Positions 26,677 through 37,605 of a DNA stretch of 64,000 nucleotides are shown one piece after another (within the stretch, counting starts at the first letter, position 1; the number at the start of each line of letters is the position of its first letter). This DNA is from an uncultured Acetatifactor sp. (GTDB taxonomy: Bacteria; Bacillota; Clostridia; Lachnospirales; Lachnospiraceae): assembly GCA_934402315.1 (NCBI GenBank), contig CAKRTS010000002.1, positions 62,001 to 126,000 on the forward strand, given 5' to 3'. The position numbers and the translations under genes were made by a program. Below the pieces are notes generated by a model. The model was not told the DNA's origin and made no database searches. It saw nothing but the letters and a program-made list of their open reading frames with translations.

Positions 26677-28055
26677 GAGCAAAGCTCCCCAACCAGAATC
26701 TCGTCCGTGAGAAAGCCCCGGACAAGACAGCGGACAACCCTGTTGCTCTGCAGTTCATCGGCGTGCTCTTCAACCGGAACCGCCACCTTGACATAGTCTC
26801 TGGTATGCCCCAGCATATAGCGCATTCCGTTCACTTCCTTTTCCTCTTCCAGAAGTGCCTCAACCTCCCTGCCGATATAGTAAGCCCGGAACTCCACGGA
26901 ATGCTTATGCTCCAGCGCGAACAGCTCGTCACTGCGCTTTGTTTTCAGCAGATTTGACACCTGATCCGGCATGACCGCCGCCCTTGTTCCCGCCCGCTTG
27001 GAATACTTGAAAATATGCATTTCAAAGAAGCCGATCTCGTCCAGAAAAGCCTTTGTCCGGTCGAACTCCTCCTCCGTCTCGCCCGGGAAACCAACGATGA
27101 CATCCGTCGTGATCGCCGGATGCTCAAATACGCTTCTGAGCAGCGCCACGCTCCCCGCATATTCCTTCGTGGTATAATGTCGGTTCATACGCTGCAGCGT
27201 TGTGTCACAGCCGCTCTGCAGCGACAGGTGGAAATGAGGACAGAGCTTCGGAAGGGCTGCCAGCCGCTTCGCCGTATCCCCGGTGATAATCCTCGGTTCG
27301 AGGGAGCCGAGACGTATCCGCTCCAGGCCCTCTATCTCATGAAGCTGCTCCGTGAGCCCGATCAGCCTGCTGGTTCCGGTGTAATTTTTCTTCTCAAAGT
27401 CCAGTCCGTAGGAGCTGATATGGATGCCCGTCAGGACGATCTCCTTAAAGCCCGCAGCGACCATGCCGCGCACCTCCGCCATGACATCCTCCGCCCTCCG
27501 GCTGCGCACCCTGCCTCTGGCATAGGGAATCGCGCAGTAGGTGCAGAACTGGTTGCAGCCGTCCTGAATCTTAATGTAAGCACGCGTGTGCTCCGCCGTC
27601 TGACGCAGCTGCATCTCCTCATATTCGTCGGTGTGATTGATGTCCAGAACCGTCGTGCCGCAGAGGGTCTTGTCCTCCGGAGGCTCCTGCGCCTTCTCCC
27701 CGTCCGGGTGCTCCCTGAAATATTCCTCAAGGATGTCCACAATGTCCTTCTTGCGGTTATTGCCCACGCACAGGTCTATGCTCTCGTCCTTCTCAAGCGC
27801 CTCTCTTCCGGTCTGGACATAGCATCCGACAGCGACGACAACCGCCCTGGGGTTCAGCTGCTTCGCCCGGTGCAGCATCTGCCTGCTCTTTCTGTCCGCA
27901 ATGTTCGTCACCGTGCAGGTATTCACAATATAGATGTCCGCCATGCTGTCAAATGGCACAATGCTATATCCGCTTTCTTGTAGCTTTTGCTGCATAACTT
28001 CTATCTCATAGGAATTTACCTTGCAGCCCAGATTGTGTAATGCTACACTTTTCAT
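26673..28055 (-). CDS. mtaB: tRNA t6A37 methylthiotransferase MtaB
   Basis: Radical-SAM methylthiotransferase that makes ms2t6A37 in ANN-decoding tRNAs. 460 aa. Domains: UPF0004 (residues 1-110, with HNLGCKVNSYE, NTCTVTNIAD and GCYVQTG supplying the three Cys of the auxiliary cluster), radical SAM core with DGCNQFCTYCAIPYARG, and C-terminal TRAM (about 395-455). The N-terminus MKSVALHNLGCKVN fits MtaB rather than MiaB. Ribosome site GAGGAATCAT. Divergent from the HPr-like gene. Confidence 0.93.
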   Translation of the reverse strand: MKSVALHNLGCKVNSYEIEVMQQKLQESGYSIVPFDSMADIYIVNTCTVTNIADRKSRQMLHRAKQLNPRAVVVAVGCYVQTGREALEKDESIDLCVGNNRKKDIVDILEEYFREHPDGEKAQEPPEDKTLCGTTVLDINHTDEYEEMQLRQTAEHTRAYIKIQDGCNQFCTYCAIPYARGRVRSRRAEDVMAEVRGMVAAGFKEIVLTGIHISSYGLDFEKKNYTGTSRLIGLTEQLHEIEGLERIRLGSLEPRIITGDTAKRLAALPKLCPHFHLSLQSGCDTTLQRMNRHYTTKEYAGSVALLRSVFEHPAITTDVIVGFPGETEEEFDRTKAFLDEIGFFEMHIFKYSKRAGTRAAVMPDQVSNLLKTKRSDELFALEHKHSVEFRAYYIGREVEALLEEEKEVNGMRYMLGHTRDYVKVAVPVEEHADELQSNRVVRCLVRGFLTDEILVGELCS

Positions 28056-28088
28056 ATGATTCCTCGCTATTTTTGTATTGTTTTATCC

Positions 28089-28117
28089 TTGACTTTTATT
28101 CCCTTTGCCCTTAATAT
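28089..28117 (+). promoter_or_regulatory. Promoter of the HPr-like gene
   Basis: TTGACT (28089-28094), 17-base spacer, TAATAT (28112-28117), 40 bases before the ATG. Confidence 0.75.
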
Positions 28118-28157
28118 GTAAGCAGAAGGTATGACACCGATTAAGGAGGTAAAAGCC

Positions 28158-28388
28158 ATGAAGACAGTACAGATTTCTTTAAATTCCATTGACAAAGTAA
28201 AATCCTTTGTAAATGATATCACAAAGTTTGACTATGATTTCGACCTTGTATCCGGCAGATACGTTATCGATGCAAAGTCCATTATGGGTATCTTCAGTCT
28301 GGATCTCTCCAAGCCTATCGATCTGAACATTCATGCAGAGGATGGCGCTGAGGAAGTTCTGAACGTTCTGAAGCCTTACATCGTTTAA
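28158..28388 (+). CDS. HPr-like protein lacking the phosphocarrier histidine
   Basis: 76 aa; start at the ATG at 28158 with AAGGAGG 8 bases upstream. The HPr fold pattern is recognisable: MKTVQISLNSIDKVKSFVND, then VIDAKSIMGIFSLDLSKPIDL, and a helix at the C-terminus. Ser41 in AKSIMG matches the regulatory Ser46 of HPr. The region that should hold the catalytic His15 (GLHTRPA in normal HPr) reads SIDKVKS with no His. It therefore cannot carry PTS phosphate at that site; like Bacillus Crh it might act only through the regulatory serine. Monocistronic with own promoter and terminator. Confidence 0.82.
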   Translation: MKTVQISLNSIDKVKSFVNDITKFDYDFDLVSGRYVIDAKSIMGIFSLDLSKPIDLNIHAEDGAEEVLNVLKPYIV

Positions 28389-28429
28389 TTCTGCGGTACA
28401 TAGTACCGGAACAACGAAAGAAAATAAGA

Positions 28430-28468
28430 AAAGCTCCGAAGGACGCAATCACTTTGGAGCTTTCTTTT
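28430..28468. terminator. Bidirectional terminator between HPr-like gene and thiI
   Basis: Hairpin AAGCTCCGAAG / CTTTGGAGCTT with a 10-base loop, T-rich on the plus strand (TCTTTTTG) and also T-rich on the minus strand (TTTTC). Serves the converging HPr-like and thiI genes. Confidence 0.8.
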
Positions 28469-28481
28469 TGTCTTTCTTTAC

Positions 28482-29660
28482 TTACTCTACTATAATCAAT
28501 TCATCTGTCTCAAGTGCCGTCTTTACCAGCTCCTCGATTTTCTCATCCAGATTATGCTCATGCTTCCGGATAATATTCAGGTTCGGCTTTGTCACCGGAT
28601 GCTTTGCCACAAAGATGGTACAGCAGTCCTCAAAGGGCAGGATCGACGTCTCAAAGGTATCGATCTTTTTGGAAACAACCACAATTTCTTCCTTGTCAAA
28701 TCCGATCAGCGGACGGTAAACCGGCAGCTCGCAGACTTCGTTGGTCGCAGCCAGTGATCCCATCGTCTGGGATGCCACCTGTCCGAGACTCTCTCCCGTA
28801 ATCAGCCCGAGACATCCTGTCTCCTTTGCAATGTGCTCCGCGATCCGCATCATATAGCGGCGCATGATAATCGTCAGTTCCTCATGCGGGCACTTTTCAT
28901 AGATATAGAGCTGGATGTCGGTAAAATTAATCACATGCAGGTAAATCGGCCCCGTGTACCTGGAAACAATCTTTGCAAGATCAACCACCTTCTGCTTTGC
29001 GCGCTCGCTGGTATAGGGCGGTGCGTGGAAATAGACCGCATCAATCTTTACGCCCCTCTTGGCGATCATATAGCCCGCCACCGGGGAATCGATTCCGCCG
29101 GACAAAAGCAGCATCGCCTTGCCGCCCGTTCCCACGGGCATTCCGCCGGGTCCCGGGATAATCTCGGAATAAATATAAATTTTTTCACGGATCTCCACGT
29201 TTAAGAGAATCTCCGGCTCATGCACATCCACGCGCAGCTCCGGGTACGCATTCAGCAGCACTTCGCCCAGATCCGCATTGATCTCCATGGACTCCTTGGG
29301 GTAATTCTTGCGCGCACGTCTGCAATGTACCTTGAAGGTCTTATTCTTGTCGGGATAGACCTGATCGACATAGTTCACCACCGTCTCGCAGAGCTTCTCG
29401 AAGCCTTCATCCTCGACGTAGATCATCGGGCAGATTCCCACAATGCCGAAGACATGCTGGAGCGCATCCACCGTCTCCTCGTAATCAAATTCACCTTCTG
29501 CCTCCACAAAGATACGTCCCTGCGTCTTCGTAATCAGAAATTTTCCCTCGCACTTTTTCAATGCAATCTTCATCTGGTGGACGAGGGCATCCTCAAACAG
29601 ATACCGGTTCTTCCCCTTGATCGCAATTTCAGCATACTTTATCAAAAAAGCTGTAAACAT
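28482..29660 (-). CDS. thiI: tRNA 4-thiouridine synthase ThiI
   Basis: Adenylates U8 of tRNA and transfers sulfur; in some bacteria also supplies sulfur for thiamine. 392 aa from the ATG at 29660 (GAGAGG upstream). Seen: N-terminal ferredoxin-like domain, THUMP domain (about 60-165), PP-loop LLLSGGIDSPVAGYM, GESLGQVASQT and CCTIFVAKHP. It ends without a rhodanese domain, so sulfur must come via a desulfurase; the cysteine desulfurase gene lies 16 bp upstream, the usual NifZ/ThiI pairing in Gram-positives. Confidence 0.95.
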   Translation of the reverse strand: MFTAFLIKYAEIAIKGKNRYLFEDALVHQMKIALKKCEGKFLITKTQGRIFVEAEGEFDYEETVDALQHVFGIVGICPMIYVEDEGFEKLCETVVNYVDQVYPDKNKTFKVHCRRARKNYPKESMEINADLGEVLLNAYPELRVDVHEPEILLNVEIREKIYIYSEIIPGPGGMPVGTGGKAMLLLSGGIDSPVAGYMIAKRGVKIDAVYFHAPPYTSERAKQKVVDLAKIVSRYTGPIYLHVINFTDIQLYIYEKCPHEELTIIMRRYMMRIAEHIAKETGCLGLITGESLGQVASQTMGSLAATNEVCELPVYRPLIGFDKEEIVVVSKKIDTFETSILPFEDCCTIFVAKHPVTKPNLNIIRKHEHNLDEKIEELVKTALETDELIIVE

Positions 29661-29676
29661 ACCTGTCCTCTCTTCC

Positions 29677-30846
29677 CTAGCGGCGTGTGTAACGACGCAG
29701 CATAGGAATTTTATCATACATTTGCCGCAATGTATAGTCTATTTCTTCTTCCGTCGTATATACGGAGAAACTGAATCTGATCGTGGACTCCCTCGTCATC
29801 TGATCCGCACCGATCGCTTTCAGCGTGGCAGAGGGTTGAGGCTTATGCGCCGAGCAGGCACTTCCCGCAGACACATAAATATTGCTTTCCTCCAGTGCGT
29901 GAAGCAGTACCTCGCTGCGGACACCCGGAACCGACACGCTGACAATATGCGGTGCAGTCCCCTCTCCATCCGGCTTATCGGGAAGCAGTCCATTGATCCG
30001 GATCCCGTCAATCTTTCTGACGCCGTCCATAAAGCGTCTTTTCAGGCGATACAGATTCTCAACGTCATCATCATAATGCGCATAGAGAAGCTCCGCTGCC
30101 TTTGCCATCCCTGCGGCTCCCGGAACATTGTCCGTGCCGGAGCGCAGATTCATCTGCTGTCCTCCGCCGTAGATGATCGGCTGTATCTTTACCCGCTCCC
30201 CGATATACATGAGCCCGATGCCCTTCGGTCCGTGAATCTTATGGCCGCTCGCTGACATCAGGTCAATGCCCATCTTCTTCGGGTAAATTTTTGCCTTGCC
30301 GAAGCCCTGCACCGCATCCACATGAAATAGTGTCTGCGGATTCATCCTCTTAATCAGTGCCCCCGCCTCCTCAATGGGCTGCAGTGCGCCGATCTCGTTG
30401 TTTGTATGCATGATCGATACCAGAATCGTGTCAGGTGTCATCACTCTCCGCAGATCGTCAAGTGAAATCTGCCCCCATGCGTTGACCGGCAGATACGTGA
30501 TCCTGTATCCCTGTGTCTCAAGATAGGCACAGGTTTTCAGCACCGCCGGGTGCTCGATCTGCGTTGTGATAATATGCCTTCCCCTGCGGCCGTTTGCAAA
30601 AGCACATCCGACAAGCGCCATGTTGTCGGATTCCGTTCCGCCGGAAGTGAAAAAGATTTCCTTCTCACTCACCTTCAAAAGTCTTGCCAGCGTCTCCTTC
30701 GCGTAGCGCAGATAATTTTCGGCCTCCATGCCCTTTCTATGAAGGCTGGAAGGATTTCCGTAGTCTTCACACATTATTTTTGTCATCAACTCCGCCACCG
30801 CCGGAAACACCCGTGTCGTCGCGGAATTGTCCAAATACACTTCCAT
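29677..30846 (-). CDS. Cysteine desulfurase (NifS/IscS family)
   Basis: PLP enzyme taking sulfur from cysteine, 389 aa from the ATG at 30846 (GGAGG upstream). Seen: YLDNSATTRV, FTSGGTESDN, HVDAVQGFGK, the PLP lysine in SASGHKIHGPKG and the catalytic Cys in SAGSACSAHKPQPS. Operon position before thiI suggests it is the dedicated sulfur donor for tRNA s4U8 formation (NifZ-like role), though general Fe-S assembly is possible. Confidence 0.94.
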   Translation of the reverse strand: MEVYLDNSATTRVFPAVAELMTKIMCEDYGNPSSLHRKGMEAENYLRYAKETLARLLKVSEKEIFFTSGGTESDNMALVGCAFANGRRGRHIITTQIEHPAVLKTCAYLETQGYRITYLPVNAWGQISLDDLRRVMTPDTILVSIMHTNNEIGALQPIEEAGALIKRMNPQTLFHVDAVQGFGKAKIYPKKMGIDLMSASGHKIHGPKGIGLMYIGERVKIQPIIYGGGQQMNLRSGTDNVPGAAGMAKAAELLYAHYDDDVENLYRLKRRFMDGVRKIDGIRINGLLPDKPDGEGTAPHIVSVSVPGVRSEVLLHALEESNIYVSAGSACSAHKPQPSATLKAIGADQMTRESTIRFSFSVYTTEEEIDYTLRQMYDKIPMLRRYTRR

Positions 30847-30935
30847 TTTACTTCCTCCATCCATTTATCTACCTTAACATATGCAGGACACCCTTCCTCT
30901 GCGCCTGCCGCATACGCTTCTTTTCGCGGTCTGTT

Positions 30936-31691
30936 CTATTCCTCTCTGCCCTCCAGCACATAACCGATCCATGCCAGAACCGTCATTCCCGCCGTCTCCG
31001 TCCGCAATATCCTTTTTCCGAGCGTGACCGGCTGAATCCCGTTGTCGAGCGCCTCCCTGATCTCGCCGTCATCGAAGCCTCCCTCCGGCCCGATAAAGAT
31101 CGCAATCTCCTGTCCGGGCTTCAAGCCGTCTATCAGCTCCCGGGTCTTCTGCATGTCCTCGGCAAGCTCATACGGAATCAGTCTGACGTCCATGGCAGCC
31201 GCCATTTTTACGGCATCACGAAAGCTCATGCAGCCCGCGACCTGCGGAATGATTCCCCGCTTGCTCTGCTTCGCTGCCGCCTCCGCAACGCCCTGCCAGC
31301 GCTTGAGTTTCGCCGCCTCCTTCTTCTCATCCAGCTTGACGACACAGCGTTTTACCGCCACCGGAATCACCTGATATACGCCGAGCTCCACCGCCTTCTG
31401 GATGATGAGCTCCATCTTGTCCGCCTTCGGAAGCCCTTGAAAAAGGTACACCTTTGAGGGGAGCTCCACCTGATCTTCCTTGATAAAGCGCAGCTCACAG
31501 ACAATCTCATCCTCATGAAATTCGGCAATGGCACACCGGTATTCCCTGCCGTCCGTCCCGTTACTGACATTCAGTTCCTCGCCCACCTTCATGCGGAGAA
31601 CGTTCTTGATATGATTGACATCCGAGCCGTTGATGATGACACGCTTATCCTGTACATGGATCTGGCATGGCTCCACAAAAAACTGATACAT
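30936..31691 (-). CDS. rsmE: 16S rRNA m3U1498 methyltransferase RsmE
   Basis: SPOUT-class (knotted) methyltransferase acting on the 30S subunit, 251 aa. Seen: N-terminal PUA-like domain (YQFFVEPCQI, HIKNVLRMKVGEEL), KADKMELIIQKAVELGV, and the SAM knot IFIGPEGGFDDGEI with LGKRILRTETAGM. Follows prmA by 22 bp, a very common pair. Confidence 0.96.
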   Translation of the reverse strand: MYQFFVEPCQIHVQDKRVIINGSDVNHIKNVLRMKVGEELNVSNGTDGREYRCAIAEFHEDEIVCELRFIKEDQVELPSKVYLFQGLPKADKMELIIQKAVELGVYQVIPVAVKRCVVKLDEKKEAAKLKRWQGVAEAAAKQSKRGIIPQVAGCMSFRDAVKMAAAMDVRLIPYELAEDMQKTRELIDGLKPGQEIAIFIGPEGGFDDGEIREALDNGIQPVTLGKRILRTETAGMTVLAWIGYVLEGREE

Positions 31692-31713
31692 ATGCTTCTC
31701 CTATCCGCAGAGC

Positions 31714-32700
31714 TTACGCCTTCTGCGCGGTAACGCTGACCCACTCGCCCTGATAGGTCACCTCGAGCACCTTCAGGCCCGCTGCCTTCACCGCATCCGT
31801 CACCGTCTTCTCCTTGTCGTTGATGATGCCGGAGGTAATGTAGATGCCGCCGGGCTTGAGCTGGTTCAGGATTACCGGTGTCAGCGGAACCAGAACGTCC
31901 GCCAGAATATTTGCGACAACAATGTCGTAACACTCGTAGCCGACCTTGTCCTGCACTGCCTTATCTGTGATGATGTTTCCGATCAGCATTTCAAACTGTT
32001 CCGGCGCGATGCCGTTTGCCTCACAATTCTGTGCCACCGCATCCACTGCACACATATCCAGATCCGTTCCCACCGCGTGCTTTGCCCCGAACATCAGTGA
32101 GAGAATGGCAAGGATGCCGCTTCCTGTTCCCACATCCAGAAGCTCCGTCTCGGGTGTGATATATTTCTTGAGCTGTCTGATGCAGAGCTGGGTCGTCTCA
32201 TGCATTCCCGTTCCGAAAGCGGTTCCCGGATCAATATGGAGCACCATCTTCGCGCTGTCCTCGGGCTTGATGTCCTCCCACGAAGGGATGACGAGAATAT
32301 CATCAATGTAAAACTGGTGAAAATACTGCTTCCAGTTGTTGATCCAGTCGATGTCCTCCGTCTCGTCTACCGTAACGCTTCCCTCACCGATCTCGCAGAA
32401 CTCCTTCAGCTCGTCCAGTTCCTTCTGTATGTTCGCAAGAACTGTCTCCGTGTCCGTCGGTTCTCCCTGTATCTCGAGACTTCCGTCCTCCTTCTTCTCG
32501 ACGAAGAAGCTCAGATAGGCGATGCCGTCATCCGCCGGGCCGTCCGGCAGTATATCCACAAACATCTGCTCCTTCTCCAGAGGTGTCAACGGGATCTTGT
32601 CCTCGATCTGCGCCCCCTCAAGTCCGATGTCGTAAAGCGTACTGATGATGATGTCCTCTGCATCCGTTATTGTCTTAATCCTGAATTTTACCCACTTCAT
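31714..32700 (-). CDS. prmA: Ribosomal protein L11 methyltransferase PrmA
   Basis: Trimethylates L11. 328 aa: the open frame extends far upstream but the family start MKWVKFRIKT is the ATG at 32700, overlapping the upstream stop as ATGA (translational coupling). Seen: substrate-binding N-terminal domain, DPGTAFGTGMHETTQLC, motif I LLDVGTGSGILAILSLMFG and VVANILADVLVPLTP. Normal length. Confidence 0.95.
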   Translation of the reverse strand: MKWVKFRIKTITDAEDIIISTLYDIGLEGAQIEDKIPLTPLEKEQMFVDILPDGPADDGIAYLSFFVEKKEDGSLEIQGEPTDTETVLANIQKELDELKEFCEIGEGSVTVDETEDIDWINNWKQYFHQFYIDDILVIPSWEDIKPEDSAKMVLHIDPGTAFGTGMHETTQLCIRQLKKYITPETELLDVGTGSGILAILSLMFGAKHAVGTDLDMCAVDAVAQNCEANGIAPEQFEMLIGNIITDKAVQDKVGYECYDIVVANILADVLVPLTPVILNQLKPGGIYITSGIINDKEKTVTDAVKAAGLKVLEVTYQGEWVSVTAQKA

Positions 32701-34307
32701 AAACGATTCCCATGCCTTTCTTGCGCTCTGCTGTTCTCTGTCAGTTCTCCGCCTCTTCTCAGACTGCTCTCGCATAAGCCCAGCACCGCGAAGAAAAGCG
32801 GTGTGCTTAAGCACTGCTGGAAACAGGTACAGGAGACCACGCCATAGAGCAGAACCGCCAGCATTCCCGCGGCCGCGATACGCTTTTCCCCGCCCTGACG
32901 CAGTGCCGCCTTCCGGCACCTGACAATACCTGCCGCAAACACCGCCAGATAACAGCCTGTCCCCATTATACCCAGATTTACCATATGATTCAACCATTCA
33001 TTATGCGCGTTTGCATAAACGGCGCCCGCCCATCTTCCGCTGAGCGTCAGCAGCTCTTCCGGCGGAAATGTAGAATAGATGTATTCCGCAAAGCAGTCGG
33101 GGCCGACCCCAAACAGCTTCCCCAGAAAATCATTTTGCAGAAAGCCTTCGACTGCAAGCCTCCACAGGACACCTCTGCCGCTTCCCCAGACTCCTTCCCG
33201 GCTCCGGTGCACAAAAAAGAGCACGCCGGCAGCAAGCGCCGACAGAATCAAGATTCCTGCAAGCACAGCCATCCCAATTCTGATGTGATGCCTGCGTTTT
33301 TCGTCAGCGCACAGGAAATGTGCCGCTCTCTCTGTGAAAATACCAAGCAGCAGGCAGACAGCGCCGACCAGCCACCAGCCATTCCATAGAAGTCTGTCGA
33401 TACCAATGCCGTCCGCCGGAAGTGCCTTCAATGCCTCCGTGCCCATCAGTGTGACAATCCTGCCGTAGCCGGGAAGCAGCACGCTCACCCCCGCTGCCAG
33501 AAAAAGCGTCCTTCTCATAACGCTTCTATTTCTGACACCCAGCAATACACAGATGCCAAAGCACACCGCCGTCACGACGATCCCGGTATCGCAGCCCTGA
33601 ATCACCAGAAGTGTCAGCCCCGCCGCCGACACCGGATACAGCGCCAGCTGCCGCCAGTCCCTCCTGCCATACAGGCAGCCGCTCAGCGGAATCGCGATCG
33701 CCACACCGGCGTAACCGCAGAACCAGTTGATATTCCCGATCGTGGAAATCATGTGGCTGTACTCCCAGTCCCCGGAGTTATAGCCTGCGAGCAGGCCGGC
33801 CGGGTCTGCCCCAAAGCGGTTACAGAATCCGAGAACCACGACTGCGAAAAAAGCAATGCTCCAAAGCCAGAGCGGATAACTGCTCCCGTCATAGCTTCTG
33901 GAGATAAAAAAATAGATTCCGACAAACAAAAGCTGGGAGACTGCACCCATATACCACTCGCGGAAACCGAACCACGCTGTTTCACGATAACTGCTGAGAA
34001 GCGCAGAAAGACAAACCGTTACGCCGTACAGCAGCACCGCCGTATCCAGCGCACTCCAGCGCTTCCCCAGCAGCCGGCTTTCGGGCGCATTGTCCCGCAG
34101 ATGACTGGACAGCCGTTCTCCCACTCCCGCAATCAGCATGACGGCCGCCCCTATTCCAAGGCACGCCAGCGTAACATTGCGGAAAAACAGGTATTTTGTG
34201 TCTCCGATCATCCAATAGCTTCCATCCGTATAAAGCGGCAGCACCGCCGCGAGCGCCACGAGATACAGGTTGCAGAGCAGACCTGTGAATTCCTTTGTCT
34301 GTTTCAT
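32697..34307 (-). CDS. O-antigen ligase / WzyC-like membrane protein
   Basis: 536 aa with about twelve hydrophobic segments and a large external loop near residues 370-450 that carries the Wzy_C-type motif NAHNEWLNHMVNLGIMG. Family members transfer or polymerise undecaprenyl-linked glycans outside the cytoplasmic membrane. No other polysaccharide genes are adjacent; it is coupled by ATGA overlap to prmA. Acceptor unknown (no LPS is expected in this lineage, so wall glycan, S-layer or glycoprotein). Confidence 0.85.
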   Translation of the reverse strand: MKQTKEFTGLLCNLYLVALAAVLPLYTDGSYWMIGDTKYLFFRNVTLACLGIGAAVMLIAGVGERLSSHLRDNAPESRLLGKRWSALDTAVLLYGVTVCLSALLSSYRETAWFGFREWYMGAVSQLLFVGIYFFISRSYDGSSYPLWLWSIAFFAVVVLGFCNRFGADPAGLLAGYNSGDWEYSHMISTIGNINWFCGYAGVAIAIPLSGCLYGRRDWRQLALYPVSAAGLTLLVIQGCDTGIVVTAVCFGICVLLGVRNRSVMRRTLFLAAGVSVLLPGYGRIVTLMGTEALKALPADGIGIDRLLWNGWWLVGAVCLLLGIFTERAAHFLCADEKRRHHIRIGMAVLAGILILSALAAGVLFFVHRSREGVWGSGRGVLWRLAVEGFLQNDFLGKLFGVGPDCFAEYIYSTFPPEELLTLSGRWAGAVYANAHNEWLNHMVNLGIMGTGCYLAVFAAGIVRCRKAALRQGGEKRIAAAGMLAVLLYGVVSCTCFQQCLSTPLFFAVLGLCESSLRRGGELTENSRAQERHGNRL

Positions 34308-34346
34308 TTATCTCCATTTCTGCGCACGCTCTTTGCGCATAGACTG

Positions 34347-34379
34347 AAAAAAAGGCAGACTCATTCACATAGTCTGCCT
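34347..34379 (-). terminator. Terminator after dnaJ
   Basis: Minus-strand stem AGGCAGACT / AGTCTGCCT (9 bp, 9-base loop) followed by seven T, 13 bp past the dnaJ stop. Confidence 0.9.
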
Positions 34380-34391
34380 GTCACATACTGT

Positions 34392-35579
34392 TTATTTCCA
34401 GAATTTCTTTTTCTTGCCATCCTTGCCATTGGGTTCCTTCGGATCGCCGTCCTTATTCTGATCCGCAGAAGCTCTCTCTGCGGCTCTCAGGGTATCTCCC
34501 GTGAGCTCGTCAAACTGACGCAGAAGCTCCTTTGCCTCGGGCTTAAGCTTATCGGGCACCTGTACGACCAGTGTCACATAATGATCGCCCCGGACATCCT
34601 TATTGCGCCAGGAAGGAACACCCTTGCCGCGCAGCCGCACTCTCGTATCGGTCTGCGTTCCCGCCTTGACATCATAAATAACCTTTCCATCGACAGTATC
34701 GATCACGATTTCACCGCCCAGCGCTGCCACAGCAAAGGAAACGGGAACCGTAGAAAAGATATTGAAATCCTGTCTCTGGAAAATCGGGTGAGGCTTCACG
34801 ATGACTTCGATCAGCACATCGCCTCTCGGCCCGCCGTTGATTCCGGGCTCTCCAAGCCCCGGCATACGGGTAGACTGCCCATTGTCGATGCCTGCAGGAA
34901 TATCTACAGAGTATCGCTTCTTCATCGGAATATAGCCCGTGCCCCGGCAATCCGGACACTTATCCTTAATTACCTTACCGCTTCCCTGACATTCAGGACA
35001 GGGCTGCACATTGCGGACTGTTCCGAAGAAGGACTGCTGTGTAAATACCACCTGTCCCTTACCTCCGCATTTCGGGCAGGTTTCAGGACTGGTTCCGGGC
35101 TTCGCTCCGGTACCGTTACAGGTCTTACAAGCTTCCTTGACCGCCAGCTCAATCTCCTTCTTACAGCCAAAGACAGCTTCCTCAAATGTAATATGGACAC
35201 TCGTTCTCAGGTTAGCGCCCTTCATAGGGCCATTACTCTGGCTGCGGCTTCTTCCGCCACCAAAGAAATCTCCGAAAATATCTCCGAAAATGTCTCCAAA
35301 ATCTGCACCGCTGAAGTCAAATCCACCGGCTCCTCCACCTGCGCCACCGTCAAATGCCGCATGGCCGAATTGATCGTACTGACGTCTCTTCTCGGGATCA
35401 CTCAGCACTGCATACGCCTCTGAGGCCTCCTTAAATTTCTTTTCTGCCTCTGCATCGCCCGGGTTCATATCCGGGTGGTATTTTTTTGCCAAAACACGAT
35501 ATGCCTTTTTCAGCGCTGCATCGTCTGCGTTCTTGTCAACACCGAGAACCTCGTAATAGTCTCGTTTCTGTTCTGCCAT
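34392..35579 (-). CDS. dnaJ: Chaperone DnaJ
   Basis: Hsp40 co-chaperone, 395 aa. J domain with [10 protein letters not shown] (HPD motif), Gly/Phe-rich linker ([18 protein letters not shown]), four CxxCxGxG zinc repeats ([32 protein letters not shown]) and the C-terminal substrate-binding domain; ends in a Lys-rich tail. Last gene of hrcA-grpE-dnaK-dnaJ. Confidence 0.97.
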   Translation of the reverse strand: MAEQKRDYYEVLGVDKNADDAALKKAYRVLAKKYHPDMNPGDAEAEKKFKEASEAYAVLSDPEKRRQYDQFGHAAFDGGAGGGAGGFDFSGADFGDIFGDIFGDFFGGGRSRSQSNGPMKGANLRTSVHITFEEAVFGCKKEIELAVKEACKTCNGTGAKPGTSPETCPKCGGKGQVVFTQQSFFGTVRNVQPCPECQGSGKVIKDKCPDCRGTGYIPMKKRYSVDIPAGIDNGQSTRMPGLGEPGINGGPRGDVLIEVIVKPHPIFQRQDFNIFSTVPVSFAVAALGGEIVIDTVDGKVIYDVKAGTQTDTRVRLRGKGVPSWRNKDVRGDHYVTLVVQVPDKLKPEAKELLRQFDELTGDTLRAAERASADQNKDGDPKEPNGKDGKKKKFWK

Positions 35580-35598
35580 CTCTTTACCTCACATCTAT

Positions 35599-35652
35599 TC
35601 TGAACACGCGAAGAATGGCTCAGACGAGCCATTCTTCCGAACGGGATTCAGA
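35599..35652. other. Large stem-loop between dnaK and dnaJ
   Basis: Perfect 12-bp stem GAAGAATGGCTC with loop AGAC (35610-35637), enclosed by an outer TCTGAA/TTCAGA pairing. No T run on the minus strand, so probably an intra-operon RNA processing or stability structure. Confidence 0.7.
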
Positions 35653-35678
35653 TTTTCTTAAGCGGTGCCTTCCGGCTA

Positions 35679-37565
<1,887 letters not shown>

Positions 37566-37605
37566 CTAAATAATTTTTTTATTTTAATTTAACTTGTCTG
37601 CATCT

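Noticed and set aside
33753..35423. Plus-strand frame of 556 codons opposite the ligase-like gene and dnaJ
   Set aside because: It spans two real genes and a terminator on the other strand, with His/Arg-rich non-protein-like composition.
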